A stretch of DNA of 24,607 bases. Source: a virus. Positions 15,331-21,963 of this stretch are shown here, one piece after another. The notes below the pieces were generated by a model. The model saw nothing but the letters and a program-made list of their open reading frames with translations. It was not told the DNA's origin and ran no database searches. The position numbers and the translations under genes were made by a program. Numbering within the stretch: the stretch's first letter is position 1; every line of letters begins with the position of its first letter. The stretch spans positions 1-24,607 of IMG/VR virus record IMGVR_UViG_3300027126_000207; one strand, 5' to 3'.

Positions 15331-15652
15331 TTGCTGGGAAATATGTGGTATACTAAACAGTGGAAGTCCTCATGAGGACTTCTATACATGTATCCCGTCA
15401 AAAGCAAATCATTTACACATCAATGGTACAATTATTGATGGAGACAATGAAATTATTCATTTAATTGGTACAATTTTTGAATTGATAGAAACAGAAAACA
15501 ACCACATAATCCGTGTAGATAACGACGAAAAATATATTTTGGGCGATGTTAGTGATCGTTATGAATATGAACTTGGTTATGCGAATGGCGGAATTTTAAA
15601 AGAACTTATAGAAGTTTGTAAAAAGAAAGGTATGTATAAATGCAAATTATAA
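15317..15652 (+). CDS. Protein of unknown function (111 aa)
   Basis: The preferred start is ATG 15317, overlapping the previous stop by 14 bases. An in-frame ATG at 15284 would add 11 residues encoded antiphase to the kinase C-terminus and has no better ribosome binding site. The product is acidic, beta-rich (NHIIRVDNDEKYILGDVSD) and ends with a Lys/Cys-rich helix (ELIEVCKKKGMYKCKL). It has a WEICGILNSG opening that loosely resembles the VYGKISSYW part of the next protein, so the two may be distant paralogues; this is weak. No family is recognised. Confidence 0.65.
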   Translation: MQKIDCWEICGILNSGSPHEDFYTCIPSKANHLHINGTIIDGDNEIIHLIGTIFELIETENNHIIRVDNDEKYILGDVSDRYEYELGYANGGILKELIEVCKKKGMYKCKL

Positions 15653-16287
15653 ATGATTGGGTGTTATTTGAACAAACCATGCCATATGAGCTTGTGGCAC
15701 CAACGCAAATACCGTTTCGTGTTTATGGTAAAATAAGTTCATATTGGGATGTTCCTGTGTCATTTAAACAAAAACCTATTGACTTTGTTGAAGAAGGTGA
15801 AATAATGACAACCACTATTGTAAAAATTCTTTATGAAAACGGCAATGCTTTTTTTGTTACTAATGATGGTTATTATTTCGTCATTGGGAAAGTTAATAAA
15901 GAATATAATAAGAAGTATCACTCTGCATATATTACACTTTTCGACAAAATGCAGGAAGCAGGATTATGTGAACATGTATGGACGGTGCCGGAAACCTTGT
16001 GGGATAAAAAGTTTGCAGAAAGCGTAACATTATCTCTTATGTGGTATGATGGATATATTTCATTTTTATCGGAAAGTGATGGAAAGCACTATTACTTTAA
16101 TCTATGCGATGCGGAACCTGCGGGAAATGAACAATATTATCGTGTTTATAAAGGATTTGAAGTATCAGAAGATTTAATTAAAAAAATTAAATTAATGTAT
16201 TCTTCACCAAATGAAAACTTACTAGGTGACGTTGAAAAATTAATACATGAAAATGGCATGAAGGTGGTTACATATACAAAATGGTGA
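15640..16287 (+). CDS. Protein of unknown function (215 aa)
   Basis: ATG 15640 overlaps the previous gene by 13 bases, with AAAGG upstream. 215 residues, acidic and very rich in Tyr, Phe and Trp, with alternating beta-strand patterns (NAFFVTNDGYYFVIGKV, then SLMWYDGYISFLSESDGKHYYF). No signal peptide, membrane segment or catalytic motif was seen. Last gene of the plus-strand operon: its stop codon lies inside the hairpin shared with the convergent RuvC-like gene. No family is recognised. Confidence 0.75.
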   Translation: MQIINDWVLFEQTMPYELVAPTQIPFRVYGKISSYWDVPVSFKQKPIDFVEEGEIMTTTIVKILYENGNAFFVTNDGYYFVIGKVNKEYNKKYHSAYITLFDKMQEAGLCEHVWTVPETLWDKKFAESVTLSLMWYDGYISFLSESDGKHYYFNLCDAEPAGNEQYYRVYKGFEVSEDLIKKIKLMYSSPNENLLGDVEKLIHENGMKVVTYTKW

Positions 16288-16302
16288 AACTTATTTCACC
16301 AT
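16281..16302. terminator. Hairpin spanning two convergent stop codons (weak terminator)
   Basis: ATGGTGAAA (16281-16289) and TTTCACCAT (16294-16302) form a perfect 9-bp stem with the loop CTTA. It contains the TGA of the plus-strand gene (16285-16287) and the stop of the minus-strand gene (16291-16293). No long T-run follows on either side, so termination is likely but inefficient. Confidence 0.5.
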
Positions 16303-16851
16303 GTATTGTTGATTATTCATACACCATATAGCATAAGCATCTACCATATCCGATACAGGGTTCCCTACATCATTTGGTTCTGATGGGTCGCCTATAGCCA
16401 TATGAATATCATATGGACAAATCTTTTTAAATGAAAGAAACATCATACCTTTGTTAGAATTACCGCTTCCTGTAAAATATTTTTTTATCTGGGTTGGTGC
16501 CAATACATCATAAGGTATGTCATTTTTATACATCTTATATTTCAATACTTCTGTATTTTCAGCAATTTGAAATACTTGACCGGCAGAACTGCCATATGCA
16601 TATCCCTCCATCATAACATGATCAACTTTTTCAGTTTTAAGTATTTCCATGAATAGTTCTGAAAGACGATCATATCTTTCCTGATCTGTTTTCCACAACG
16701 GATATGTCAACAAAGTTATTTGTGATTTATTTGAATAATGTCTTTTTTTAGTTGCAAATGAATAAAATTTAAGGTCATCAAAAGACGACCCTACCTTTCC
16801 AATAACTAAAGCTGGACATGTTATAGAATAATCTATACCAGCTAAAATCAT
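16291..16851 (-). CDS. RuvC-like Holliday junction resolvase / RNase H-fold nuclease
   Basis: 186 residues from ATG 16851, behind AGGGGAA. The RuvC arrangement of acidic residues is present: Asp7 in LAGIDYS, Glu82 in MMEGYAYG, and Asp168/Asp171 in VSDMVDAYAIW, plus the family's APTQIKKYFTGSGNSNKG segment (about 118-134). RuvC-type enzymes use these acids to bind two metal ions and cut four-way DNA junctions. In phages they resolve recombination and packaging branches, the role T4 gives to the unrelated gp49. It fits with uvsW and uvsY in the same window. Starts one base after the preceding stop, so it is co-transcribed with the His-rich gene. Confidence 0.85.
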   Translation of the reverse strand: MILAGIDYSITCPALVIGKVGSSFDDLKFYSFATKKRHYSNKSQITLLTYPLWKTDQERYDRLSELFMEILKTEKVDHVMMEGYAYGSSAGQVFQIAENTEVLKYKMYKNDIPYDVLAPTQIKKYFTGSGNSNKGMMFLSFKKICPYDIHMAIGDPSEPNDVGNPVSDMVDAYAIWCMNNQQYMVK

Positions 16852-16852
16852 T

Positions 16853-17335
16853 TTATTCCCCTGTGTTATTTAAATTATGTAACAAGTTAGTATGACGTTG
16901 TTGTTCTGCCTCACCTTTAACTTGATGTCTAATTGCAGATGCTAGGTTTCCATTGGTCGCATGTTGTTTCGCCATAGAAAAATGGTACTGAGCTAGATGG
17001 TGACTTACTTCTGCGTGTGCATTGTTAATTATATTCTGGTGCCTTAGCTGTTTTTCAGTGTCACCGTTTTCATGATGAAAACGCACCATGTCTTTACTAT
17101 GGTTTATAATATGACCGTACATCTTTGCAGCAGCTATATGATGTTCTGGGCTTCCCACGGGATGACTGTCCATTTCAACTTTACTAGCATGCATATTGCG
17201 CATATCATTGAAATCTTCATCCAACCCCTGTGCAAAAAACTTGTATGAGCTTCTTTCTAAAGGGTTTAAGTTTATTTCATTTTCAATATCATTAAAATCG
17301 ACATTATCAGGTTTAACTACGTTAGTTTCCATCAT
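16853..17335 (-). CDS. His-rich protein of unknown function (160 aa)
   Basis: Two adjacent ATGs (17335 and 17332). The first overlaps the upstream stop (TAATG); the second has better spacing to GAGG. The 160-residue product is soluble, predicted all-helical and strikingly His-rich: SPEHHIAAAKMYGHIINHSK, FHHENGDTEKQLRHQN, EVSHHLAQYHFSMAKQHA and IRHQVKGEAEQQRHTN. Histidines recur every three to four residues along helices, which could bind metals or pack a helical bundle. No family is recognised. Its position between a zinc-ribbon gene and the resolvase gene gives no clear role. Confidence 0.75.
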   Translation of the reverse strand: MMETNVVKPDNVDFNDIENEINLNPLERSSYKFFAQGLDEDFNDMRNMHASKVEMDSHPVGSPEHHIAAAKMYGHIINHSKDMVRFHHENGDTEKQLRHQNIINNAHAEVSHHLAQYHFSMAKQHATNGNLASAIRHQVKGEAEQQRHTNLLHNLNNTGE

Positions 17336-17478
17336 TAGTCCTCAATCTCTATATCCAATTCTTCTCCGCAATACGGACAATAGTGTATGTTGTAATCGGA
17401 ATGTAATTCCTTTATTTTAAATTCTGATTCGCAAGATATGCAAATTATTTCCACGTTTTTTTCTCCGATAAAGTCCAT
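17335..17478 (-). CDS. Zinc-ribbon microprotein (47 aa)
   Basis: ATG 17478 with GGAG about 6 bases upstream; stop TAA overlaps the next start by one base (TAATG). The 47-residue product is essentially one zinc ribbon: IICISCESEFKIKEL followed by HYCPYCGEELDIEI, with the pairs Cys-x2-Cys at about residues 13/16 and 34/37, and an acidic tail. Such mini-ribbons often bind nucleic acid or RNA polymerase. In a T4-like phage it might be a transcription accessory factor, but that is inference. The paired Cys knuckles and translational coupling make it convincing despite the small size. Confidence 0.75.
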   Translation of the reverse strand: MDFIGEKNVEIICISCESEFKIKELHSDYNIHYCPYCGEELDIEIED

Positions 17479-17492
17479 TTATATCTCCATAA

Positions 17493-17517
17493 TAAAAAAG
17501 AAGATATTATATCTTCT
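17493..17517 (-). terminator. Second hairpin with T-run on minus strand
   Basis: AGAAGATA (17499-17506) pairs with TATCTTCT (17510-17517) around a 3-base loop. The minus strand continues with six T residues. It lies just downstream of the phoH terminator and 15 bases before the zinc-ribbon start, so it may be a back-up terminator or part of that gene's leader. AT-rich and weak. Confidence 0.5.
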
Positions 17518-17533
17518 ATATACAAAATAAAAT

Positions 17534-17563
17534 AAAAAGCCAATGTTTTAGCATTGGCTTTTT
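17534..17563. terminator. Intrinsic terminator after phoH
   Basis: AAAAAGCCAATG (17534-17545) and CATTGGCTTTTT (17552-17563) form a perfect stem with a 6-base loop, with T-runs on both strands. On the minus strand it lies four bases past the phoH stop. Confidence 0.85.
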
Positions 17564-17566
17564 TGT

Positions 17567-18400
17567 TTACACACGTTTTACTAATTCAGGGTTTGTATCG
17601 TATTGTTTTTCAATGGCTCTTACCCATGCCCCGCAAAGACCAGAACGAACAATATCATCAGAATCAAACTCGGCGATGCCAGTCAATTCACCCAATGATT
17701 TATATTTGTTAACCATACGCAAGGCCCATTCAAGACCATTTGATGTTCCAATATCTGATTGACGTATATCACCATCTATAACAACTTTTGAGTTTTCACC
17801 AGTACGTGTTACAAATGCAGTCATTTCTTTAACAGTAGTGTTTTGTGCTTCTGTTAAAAGAATCAATGAATTGTTCAATGATCTACCACGAATAACTTCA
17901 AAAGGAACAATTTCTATATCACCATTTTTCAAGGCGATGCCGTATGCTTCTGGCCCCATATGCATTTTTAAAATATTAATTGTTTCAGCCAACCACACAC
18001 TCATTTTTTCTTCTAATGTTCCGGGGAAGAAACCAATTGACGTTTCAACAGCAACAGTGGGTCTTGTTATAATTATTTTATCATAATTACCCTTGATAAA
18101 CTCATGCGCAGCAAAAGTTGTTGTCACATAAGTTTTACCAGTACCAGCAGGCCCATAAACCAATACTTGATCGTAGGTTTCTAATGCGTGTATCAAATTA
18201 TATTGTGCTTCTGTTTTCGCTTGCAATGGTTTCAAGCTTGATATTTTATTTTGGTGGTGGCGCTCGGCCTTTTGGTGGGTGGGTTGTTCTTGAACAGCGG
18301 TTTTACGTTGTTTACGCTCTAACCTTGCAAGTTGGCGAGGGGTTAGATAATCGCTGATATCACTTATGTTTTCTTCTGTTATCACACGCTTGTTACGCAT
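17567..18400 (-). CDS. phoH: PhoH-like P-loop ATPase
   Basis: 277 residues from ATG 18400 behind AAGGAA. The PhoH core is intact: LLQ-type lead-in (SLKPLQAKTEAQ), Walker A GPAGTGKT (residues 83-90), IIITRPTV, GFFPGTLEEKM, the FEVIRGRSLNNS motif, and VVIDGDIRQSDI. The Walker B segment reads LILLTEAQNTT, with Thr183 where family members normally have Asp (DEAQN); the neighbouring Glu184 is present. PhoH proteins are RNA-binding NTPases, related to the N-terminal domain of helicase-like PhoH2, and are common in marine phages, where the function is still unclear. The basic, Gln/His-rich first 55 residues are a linker unlike the core. Confidence 0.9.
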   Translation of the reverse strand: MRNKRVITEENISDISDYLTPRQLARLERKQRKTAVQEQPTHQKAERHHQNKISSLKPLQAKTEAQYNLIHALETYDQVLVYGPAGTGKTYVTTTFAAHEFIKGNYDKIIITRPTVAVETSIGFFPGTLEEKMSVWLAETINILKMHMGPEAYGIALKNGDIEIVPFEVIRGRSLNNSLILLTEAQNTTVKEMTAFVTRTGENSKVVIDGDIRQSDIGTSNGLEWALRMVNKYKSLGELTGIAEFDSDDIVRSGLCGAWVRAIEKQYDTNPELVKRV

Positions 18401-18445
18401 AATGCATTCCTTTGTTAATGGTTAATATAAAACTCTACTCTCCAA

Positions 18446-18703
18446 TTATTTTCTAAATTGGAATTGTTGTGTTTGGTTCAATGTACTTGCCAATTGCGAG
18501 GCCATACTCATAAGTCTTCTGGAAGTTTGAACGTCTCCTTTTAATAGATATACGTTTGACAATGATTTGAGATGAAGATATAGACTTTGATAGCTGGTTT
18601 GAATGATTTGTTGAAAATCATCTTGTGTATTGATATTGCGAATGTCGGTCATGACCGTTTCTGAAAGAGTTTTAATTCCTAAAAAGTCGTTATAACTTAT
18701 CAT
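18446..18703 (-). CDS. Small helical protein of unknown function (85 aa)
   Basis: I choose ATG 18703, preceded by ACGGGGA about 5 bases upstream. An in-frame ATG at 18727 would add eight residues but has no Shine-Dalgarno. The 85-residue product is Gln/Ser-rich and predicted all alpha (FQQIIQTSYQSLYLHLKSL, then SRRLMSMASQLASTLNQ). No family is recognised. It lies upstream of phoH on the same strand with a 45-base gap lacking a terminator, so it is probably co-transcribed with phoH. It is divergent from uvsW. Confidence 0.65.
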   Translation of the reverse strand: MISYNDFLGIKTLSETVMTDIRNINTQDDFQQIIQTSYQSLYLHLKSLSNVYLLKGDVQTSRRLMSMASQLASTLNQTQQFQFRK

Positions 18704-18724
18704 AAAATCCCCGTGTAAAAAGTT

Positions 18725-18769
18725 CATGTAGATATATGTGTAACGTCTACATGTTTTTATTTACGTTAC
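18725..18769. repeat. Two interleaved inverted repeats in the uvsW leader region
   Basis: CATGTAGA (18725-18732) pairs with TCTACATG (18746-18753). Separately, GTAACGT (18740-18746) pairs with ACGTTAC (18763-18769). The two stems overlap at 18746 and are mutually exclusive, as in an operator pair or an alternative-hairpin switch between the divergent genes. A GTAAATA element also lies inside (minus strand 18764-18758). Confidence 0.6.
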
Positions 18770-18807
18770 CAACAAATATATTTTCACACATAAAGGAACA
18801 GAATTGA

Positions 18808-20280
18808 ATGAGTATTGTACATTTAGAATCAATTAACGAATCTTTTGTTAGATTGAATACTGACGTTTCCATTTTGAGGGAACTTTCCACTAAGTTTTCT
18901 TTCAGAGTAGAAGGTTATCAATTCATGACACGCTATAAAGCTGGTGTATGGGATGGTTATATCCGACCAATCAACACAAAAAACGGATACTGTCCAAAAG
19001 GTATTGTGCCAAAGGTAATTCAGTATTTGAAAGACAACGATTATCAGTTTACTTTAGATGAAGGATTCTCACGCTTCAAAGAAAAAATAAAGTTTGATTA
19101 CAAAACGCTACAACTTCCTCATGAGCCACATGATTACCAATTAAACGCTTTGGAAATATTCACTAGCAAAAAACGCCAAGTTATTCTTAGCGCCACTGGT
19201 TCTGGTAAGTCAATGACAATTTACATGATGATTCATTCTATTCTTGACTATATGGAAGAAGACAGAAAAATATTGATATTGGTTCCTACAGTGGGCCTTG
19301 TAACACAGCTTTTCAACGACTTTAAAGATTACTCAGTCAACAATAAATGGGATGTTGATGGAAGTGTTCACATGATCATGGGTGGAAAAGATAAAAATTC
19401 TTCAAAAAAGATTTATATCAGCACTTGGCAAAGCATTTATAACATCAAAGATAACGACTATTTTGAGCGTTTTGAAGCTATCATTGCCGATGAATGTCAT
19501 ACCTGTGCGGCAGCATCGTTATCAGCCATCATGGAACGCTCTATAAACGCATTCTACCGTGTTGGAGTGTCCGGGACACTCGACGGGTCACTTATAGCTG
19601 AAACGGCCCTTATAGGCCATTTTGGGCCTATTAGAAGGGTGTCTTCTACTAGTGATCTAATCGAAAGAAATATATTGGCAAAATTGAAAATATTTTTGTT
19701 GACTTTAAAGTATCCAGATGATATCGTAAAAGAGACAAAGTATTTTGATTATGCTGCGGAAATGGATTGGATTGTCCGCAATGATTACCGTAATAGATAC
19801 ATTAGTAAGTTGGCAAAATCATTAAATGGAAATACACTTATACTTATTCAATATATTGAAAAACAGGGTCGTGTTTTAGAACAAATGTTAAAAGAAACAT
19901 GCCCTGATAAACAAGTCTATTTTGTTTATGGGGGAACTGATGCTGATGATCGTGAATCTGTTCGTAAAATTGCTGAATCACATTCGAATGTGATAATTTT
20001 GGCATCGTATCCTGTTTTCCAAGCTGGTGTCAATATTCGTAACTTACCAAATTTGATTTTGGGGTCGCCAACAAAATCTGTTATTAGATTGCTACAATCA
20101 ATTGGCCGTGGGTTGAGAAAACACGATGATAAAGAATATTGCCGTGTCTTTGATATTGCCGACGATTTGCGTGGCAGTCGCAAAAAACTTAATTATACAC
20201 TTAAACATTGTTTAGAACGTTTGAAAATATATCAAAACGAAGGATTCGATGTTATTGAAAAAACAATTAATACAAAATAA
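18808..20280 (+). CDS. uvsW: UvsW-like superfamily 2 DNA helicase
   Basis: 490 residues (T4 UvsW has 503), ATG 18808 with AAAGGA about 10 bases upstream. The SF2 motifs are in order: an N-terminal DNA-binding part (residues 1-100), then Walker A ATGSGKS (129-135). Next come ILILVPTVGLV (Ia), IIADECHT with DECH at 228-231 (II), GVSGTLDG (III), ILASYPVFQAGVNI (V) and QSIGRGLRKHD (VI, about 430). UvsW unwinds branched DNA and R-loops and promotes fork regression, shifting T4 from origin- to recombination-dependent replication. It works in one pathway with UvsY and a RuvC-type resolvase, both encoded nearby. Followed after nine bases by a small gene on the same strand. Confidence 0.92.
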   Translation: MSIVHLESINESFVRLNTDVSILRELSTKFSFRVEGYQFMTRYKAGVWDGYIRPINTKNGYCPKGIVPKVIQYLKDNDYQFTLDEGFSRFKEKIKFDYKTLQLPHEPHDYQLNALEIFTSKKRQVILSATGSGKSMTIYMMIHSILDYMEEDRKILILVPTVGLVTQLFNDFKDYSVNNKWDVDGSVHMIMGGKDKNSSKKIYISTWQSIYNIKDNDYFERFEAIIADECHTCAAASLSAIMERSINAFYRVGVSGTLDGSLIAETALIGHFGPIRRVSSTSDLIERNILAKLKIFLLTLKYPDDIVKETKYFDYAAEMDWIVRNDYRNRYISKLAKSLNGNTLILIQYIEKQGRVLEQMLKETCPDKQVYFVYGGTDADDRESVRKIAESHSNVIILASYPVFQAGVNIRNLPNLILGSPTKSVIRLLQSIGRGLRKHDDKEYCRVFDIADDLRGSRKKLNYTLKHCLERLKIYQNEGFDVIEKTINTK

Positions 20281-20289
20281 AGGAAATAT

Positions 20290-20430
20290 ATGAGTCTATT
20301 TTTATCTTTAACCCATGACGAACTTCAAGAGAATTTCAAAACGTCAATATTGTGTGTTTTAACACTGGTCAACTCAGACACTATCATATGCAATGCAAAA
20401 GAAATCCGGAGAAAAAACGATATTGTTTAA
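20290..20430 (+). CDS. N-terminal fragment of a small phage protein, frame broken near 20405
   Basis: ATG 20290 has an excellent Shine-Dalgarno AAAGGA six bases upstream and follows uvsW after nine bases. It encodes 46 residues, ending in an out-of-character RRKNDIV. Up to NSDTIICNAKEI the sequence looks like the start of a small Sm/Hfq-like phage protein (VLTLVNSDTIICNAKEI). It connects naturally to GEKTILFNPV in the next frame if one base is skipped at about 20407. The real product is probably a 138-residue protein over 20290-20707. Confidence 0.55.
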   Translation: MSLFLSLTHDELQENFKTSILCVLTLVNSDTIICNAKEIRRKNDIV

Positions 20431-20707
20431 CCCGGTTTTAATGGAGGGTTATGTTGATGAAAACCAAGTTTTCCAATACTTCTTCAAACCTATATGCATG
20501 GCTTCAAAAGATAATTTCACTGTTATTGATAGTAGTAAAATATTATATGCATCATCAATTGATGCTAGTTTTAAAGCAGATTATATTGAATATCAAAAAA
20601 CACGCATTCAAAAACAACTTGATGCAAAGGCTGAAAGTGAAAAAATGAATGTGGATGATACAGATTCTTCAAATGTTGTGCAGTTAAATAAACGACAATT
20701 ACACTAA
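20393..20707 (+). CDS. Main part of the small Sm-like phage protein (probable continuation of the 20290 gene)
   Basis: A 104-residue frame whose first ATG (20393) has no Shine-Dalgarno and lies inside the preceding fragment, so it is probably not an independent start. From residue 6 the sequence GEKTILFNPVLMEGYVDENQ, a basic FFKPICMASKD stretch and DSSKILYASSIDASFKADYI resemble a recurring small T4-like phage protein. That family has an N-terminal strand order reminiscent of Sm/Hfq-type barrels; the likeness is weak. A charged tail (KAESEKMNVDDTDSS) follows. A terminator starts four bases after the stop, so it ends the uvsW transcription unit. Confidence 0.65.
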   Translation: MQKKSGEKTILFNPVLMEGYVDENQVFQYFFKPICMASKDNFTVIDSSKILYASSIDASFKADYIEYQKTRIQKQLDAKAESEKMNVDDTDSSNVVQLNKRQLH

Positions 20708-20710
20708 AAG

Positions 20711-20736
20711 AAAAAGGAGCTTATGCTCCTTTTTTT
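20711..20736. terminator. Bidirectional intrinsic terminator between uvsW unit and capsid-linked unit
   Basis: AAAAAGGAGC (20711-20720), loop TTAT, GCTCCTTTTT (20725-20734) with further T residues. A T-run is present on both strands. The last codons and stop of the minus-strand gene (20721-20723) lie within the hairpin. Confidence 0.88.
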
Positions 20737-21533
20737 ACGTGAATCCTAAAACCAAGCAATCTACGTTTACGTGCAATACGATGGGCAATTTGTTGCGCAT
20801 GCTCTTTATTAATTGCATAATTTATCTTGAACTTTTTCTTAACACGTTTCCTATCACCACGTTTCACATGAGAATATTCCACCTCAAACGAATCATGAAA
20901 GCTTTCAGACATTGGTGGTGTAGGAATTGGATGATGTAATTCACCACTACCAAACTTTCTAATATATTCATCACGAGACGAAACATGTAAGTTTTCTGGG
21001 TCTACATGATGAGCCTTTGGATTGTCATGAAAAAAATGCTTTTGCATGTTGGCAATAGCATGTTTTAAAACCGTAGCGTTTTTATGTCTGAAAAAAACTT
21101 TACCATGACTATCATGCACGATATAATCAGCATTGACTGCACCTACGTCTTCAAACAATTTAATTTCATCTAATTTATTTTCTATAGACTCATACAAAAC
21201 ATGTTTTGATTTAGTTGGCTCAGTTTTCTTACCAAAATCACGAGCAAATGGAGATATATGATAAGTAGCTACCATATGTTTATGCTCAGTCGATTCCGCC
21301 GATGTAATTAAATCGCCTCCGGGATGAACCATAACAAAATGATATGGGTCATGACGTATAACAGTTGATTTTGGATTAATATCACGCAATTTAGCCTCCA
21401 ATTTACGGGAGGCTAACTCAGCGGGTTCATCATGTTTATATTCTGAGAAAAAACGACCGTTTTCCATATCAGAAAGTTCTTTATATGAGGTTGCGGACTC
21501 ATTTAGATTGACTAAAATATCTAGAATATTCAT
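20721..21533 (-). CDS. Protein of unknown function (270 aa), capsid-linked unit
   Basis: ATG 21533 behind GGAGTAGGAAA. 270 residues, basic and His-rich, without membrane segment. The N-terminus is MNILDILVNLNESAT. The middle has short alpha/beta units (DYIVHDSHGKVFFRHKNATVLKHAIANM) and the C-terminus is strongly basic (KRGDRKRVKKKFKINYAI, then AHRIARKRRLLGF), consistent with binding nucleic acid or sitting inside a capsid. It closes the transcription unit that follows the capsid gene. No family is recognised; an internal head protein is one possibility. Confidence 0.7.
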   Translation of the reverse strand: MNILDILVNLNESATSYKELSDMENGRFFSEYKHDEPAELASRKLEAKLRDINPKSTVIRHDPYHFVMVHPGGDLITSAESTEHKHMVATYHISPFARDFGKKTEPTKSKHVLYESIENKLDEIKLFEDVGAVNADYIVHDSHGKVFFRHKNATVLKHAIANMQKHFFHDNPKAHHVDPENLHVSSRDEYIRKFGSGELHHPIPTPPMSESFHDSFEVEYSHVKRGDRKRVKKKFKINYAINKEHAQQIAHRIARKRRLLGFRIHVKKGA

Positions 21534-21555
21534 ATCCGTTTCCTACTCCAATATA

Positions 21556-21960
21556 TTATTGCGGGGTATATGTTATGGTTTGATAGTAATAAGAAGAACC
21601 GCCAATTTTTGAAATGACGACCCCACCAACAACATCCCAACCATCAGTTGTAAAAACATTAACCTTGGTAACTAAATCATCTAATGTTGCAATTGCTGTT
21701 GCCGAGCTTCCACCACCACCAGTAATAGTAACAGTTGGGGTAGCCGAATATCCCTTACCGGAATCTAACATTACGATAGAGACAACACTACCATCTTCAA
21801 TAACTGCAAATGCGGATGCCCCGTGGCCGGTAGTATCTCCGTTTGCAGGGGTAATGGTAACAGTTGGCACCGAAGTATAACCACTGCCAGCTTGGTCTAC
21901 AGCGATACTTTCAACACCACCATTTGTCAAGTTTCTTGACGAAATAACTTTATAATCCAT
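21556..21960 (-). CDS. Small GSGYT-repeat protein (134 aa)
   Basis: ATG 21960 with AAGGAAGG upstream, four bases after the previous stop. The product is largely two Gly-Ser-Gly-Tyr-type units: DQAGSGYTSVPTVTITPANG (about residues 22-41) and LDSGKGYSATPTVTITGGGG (about 66-85). They are flanked by a short N-terminal MDYKVISSRNLTNGG and a C-terminal domain (VTKVNVFTTDGWDVVGGVV). The same repeat occurs in the sheath and in the large propeller protein. It could be a decoration or fibre-like accessory protein; no cell-envelope signal is present. Function is unknown. Confidence 0.75.
   Translation of the reverse strand: MDYKVISSRNLTNGGVESIAVDQAGSGYTSVPTVTITPANGDTTGHGASAFAVIEDGSVVSIVMLDSGKGYSATPTVTITGGGGSSATAIATLDDLVTKVNVFTTDGWDVVGGVVISKIGGSSYYYQTITYTPQ
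21700..21910 (-). repeat. Two GSGYT-type repeats in the small capsid-linked protein
   Basis: Cores GSGYTSVPTVTITP (about 21850-21890) and GKGYSATPTVTITGG (about 21720-21760) match the units in the sheath gene and the large propeller protein, 15 kb or more away. Confidence 0.8.
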
Positions 21961-21963
21961 TTT

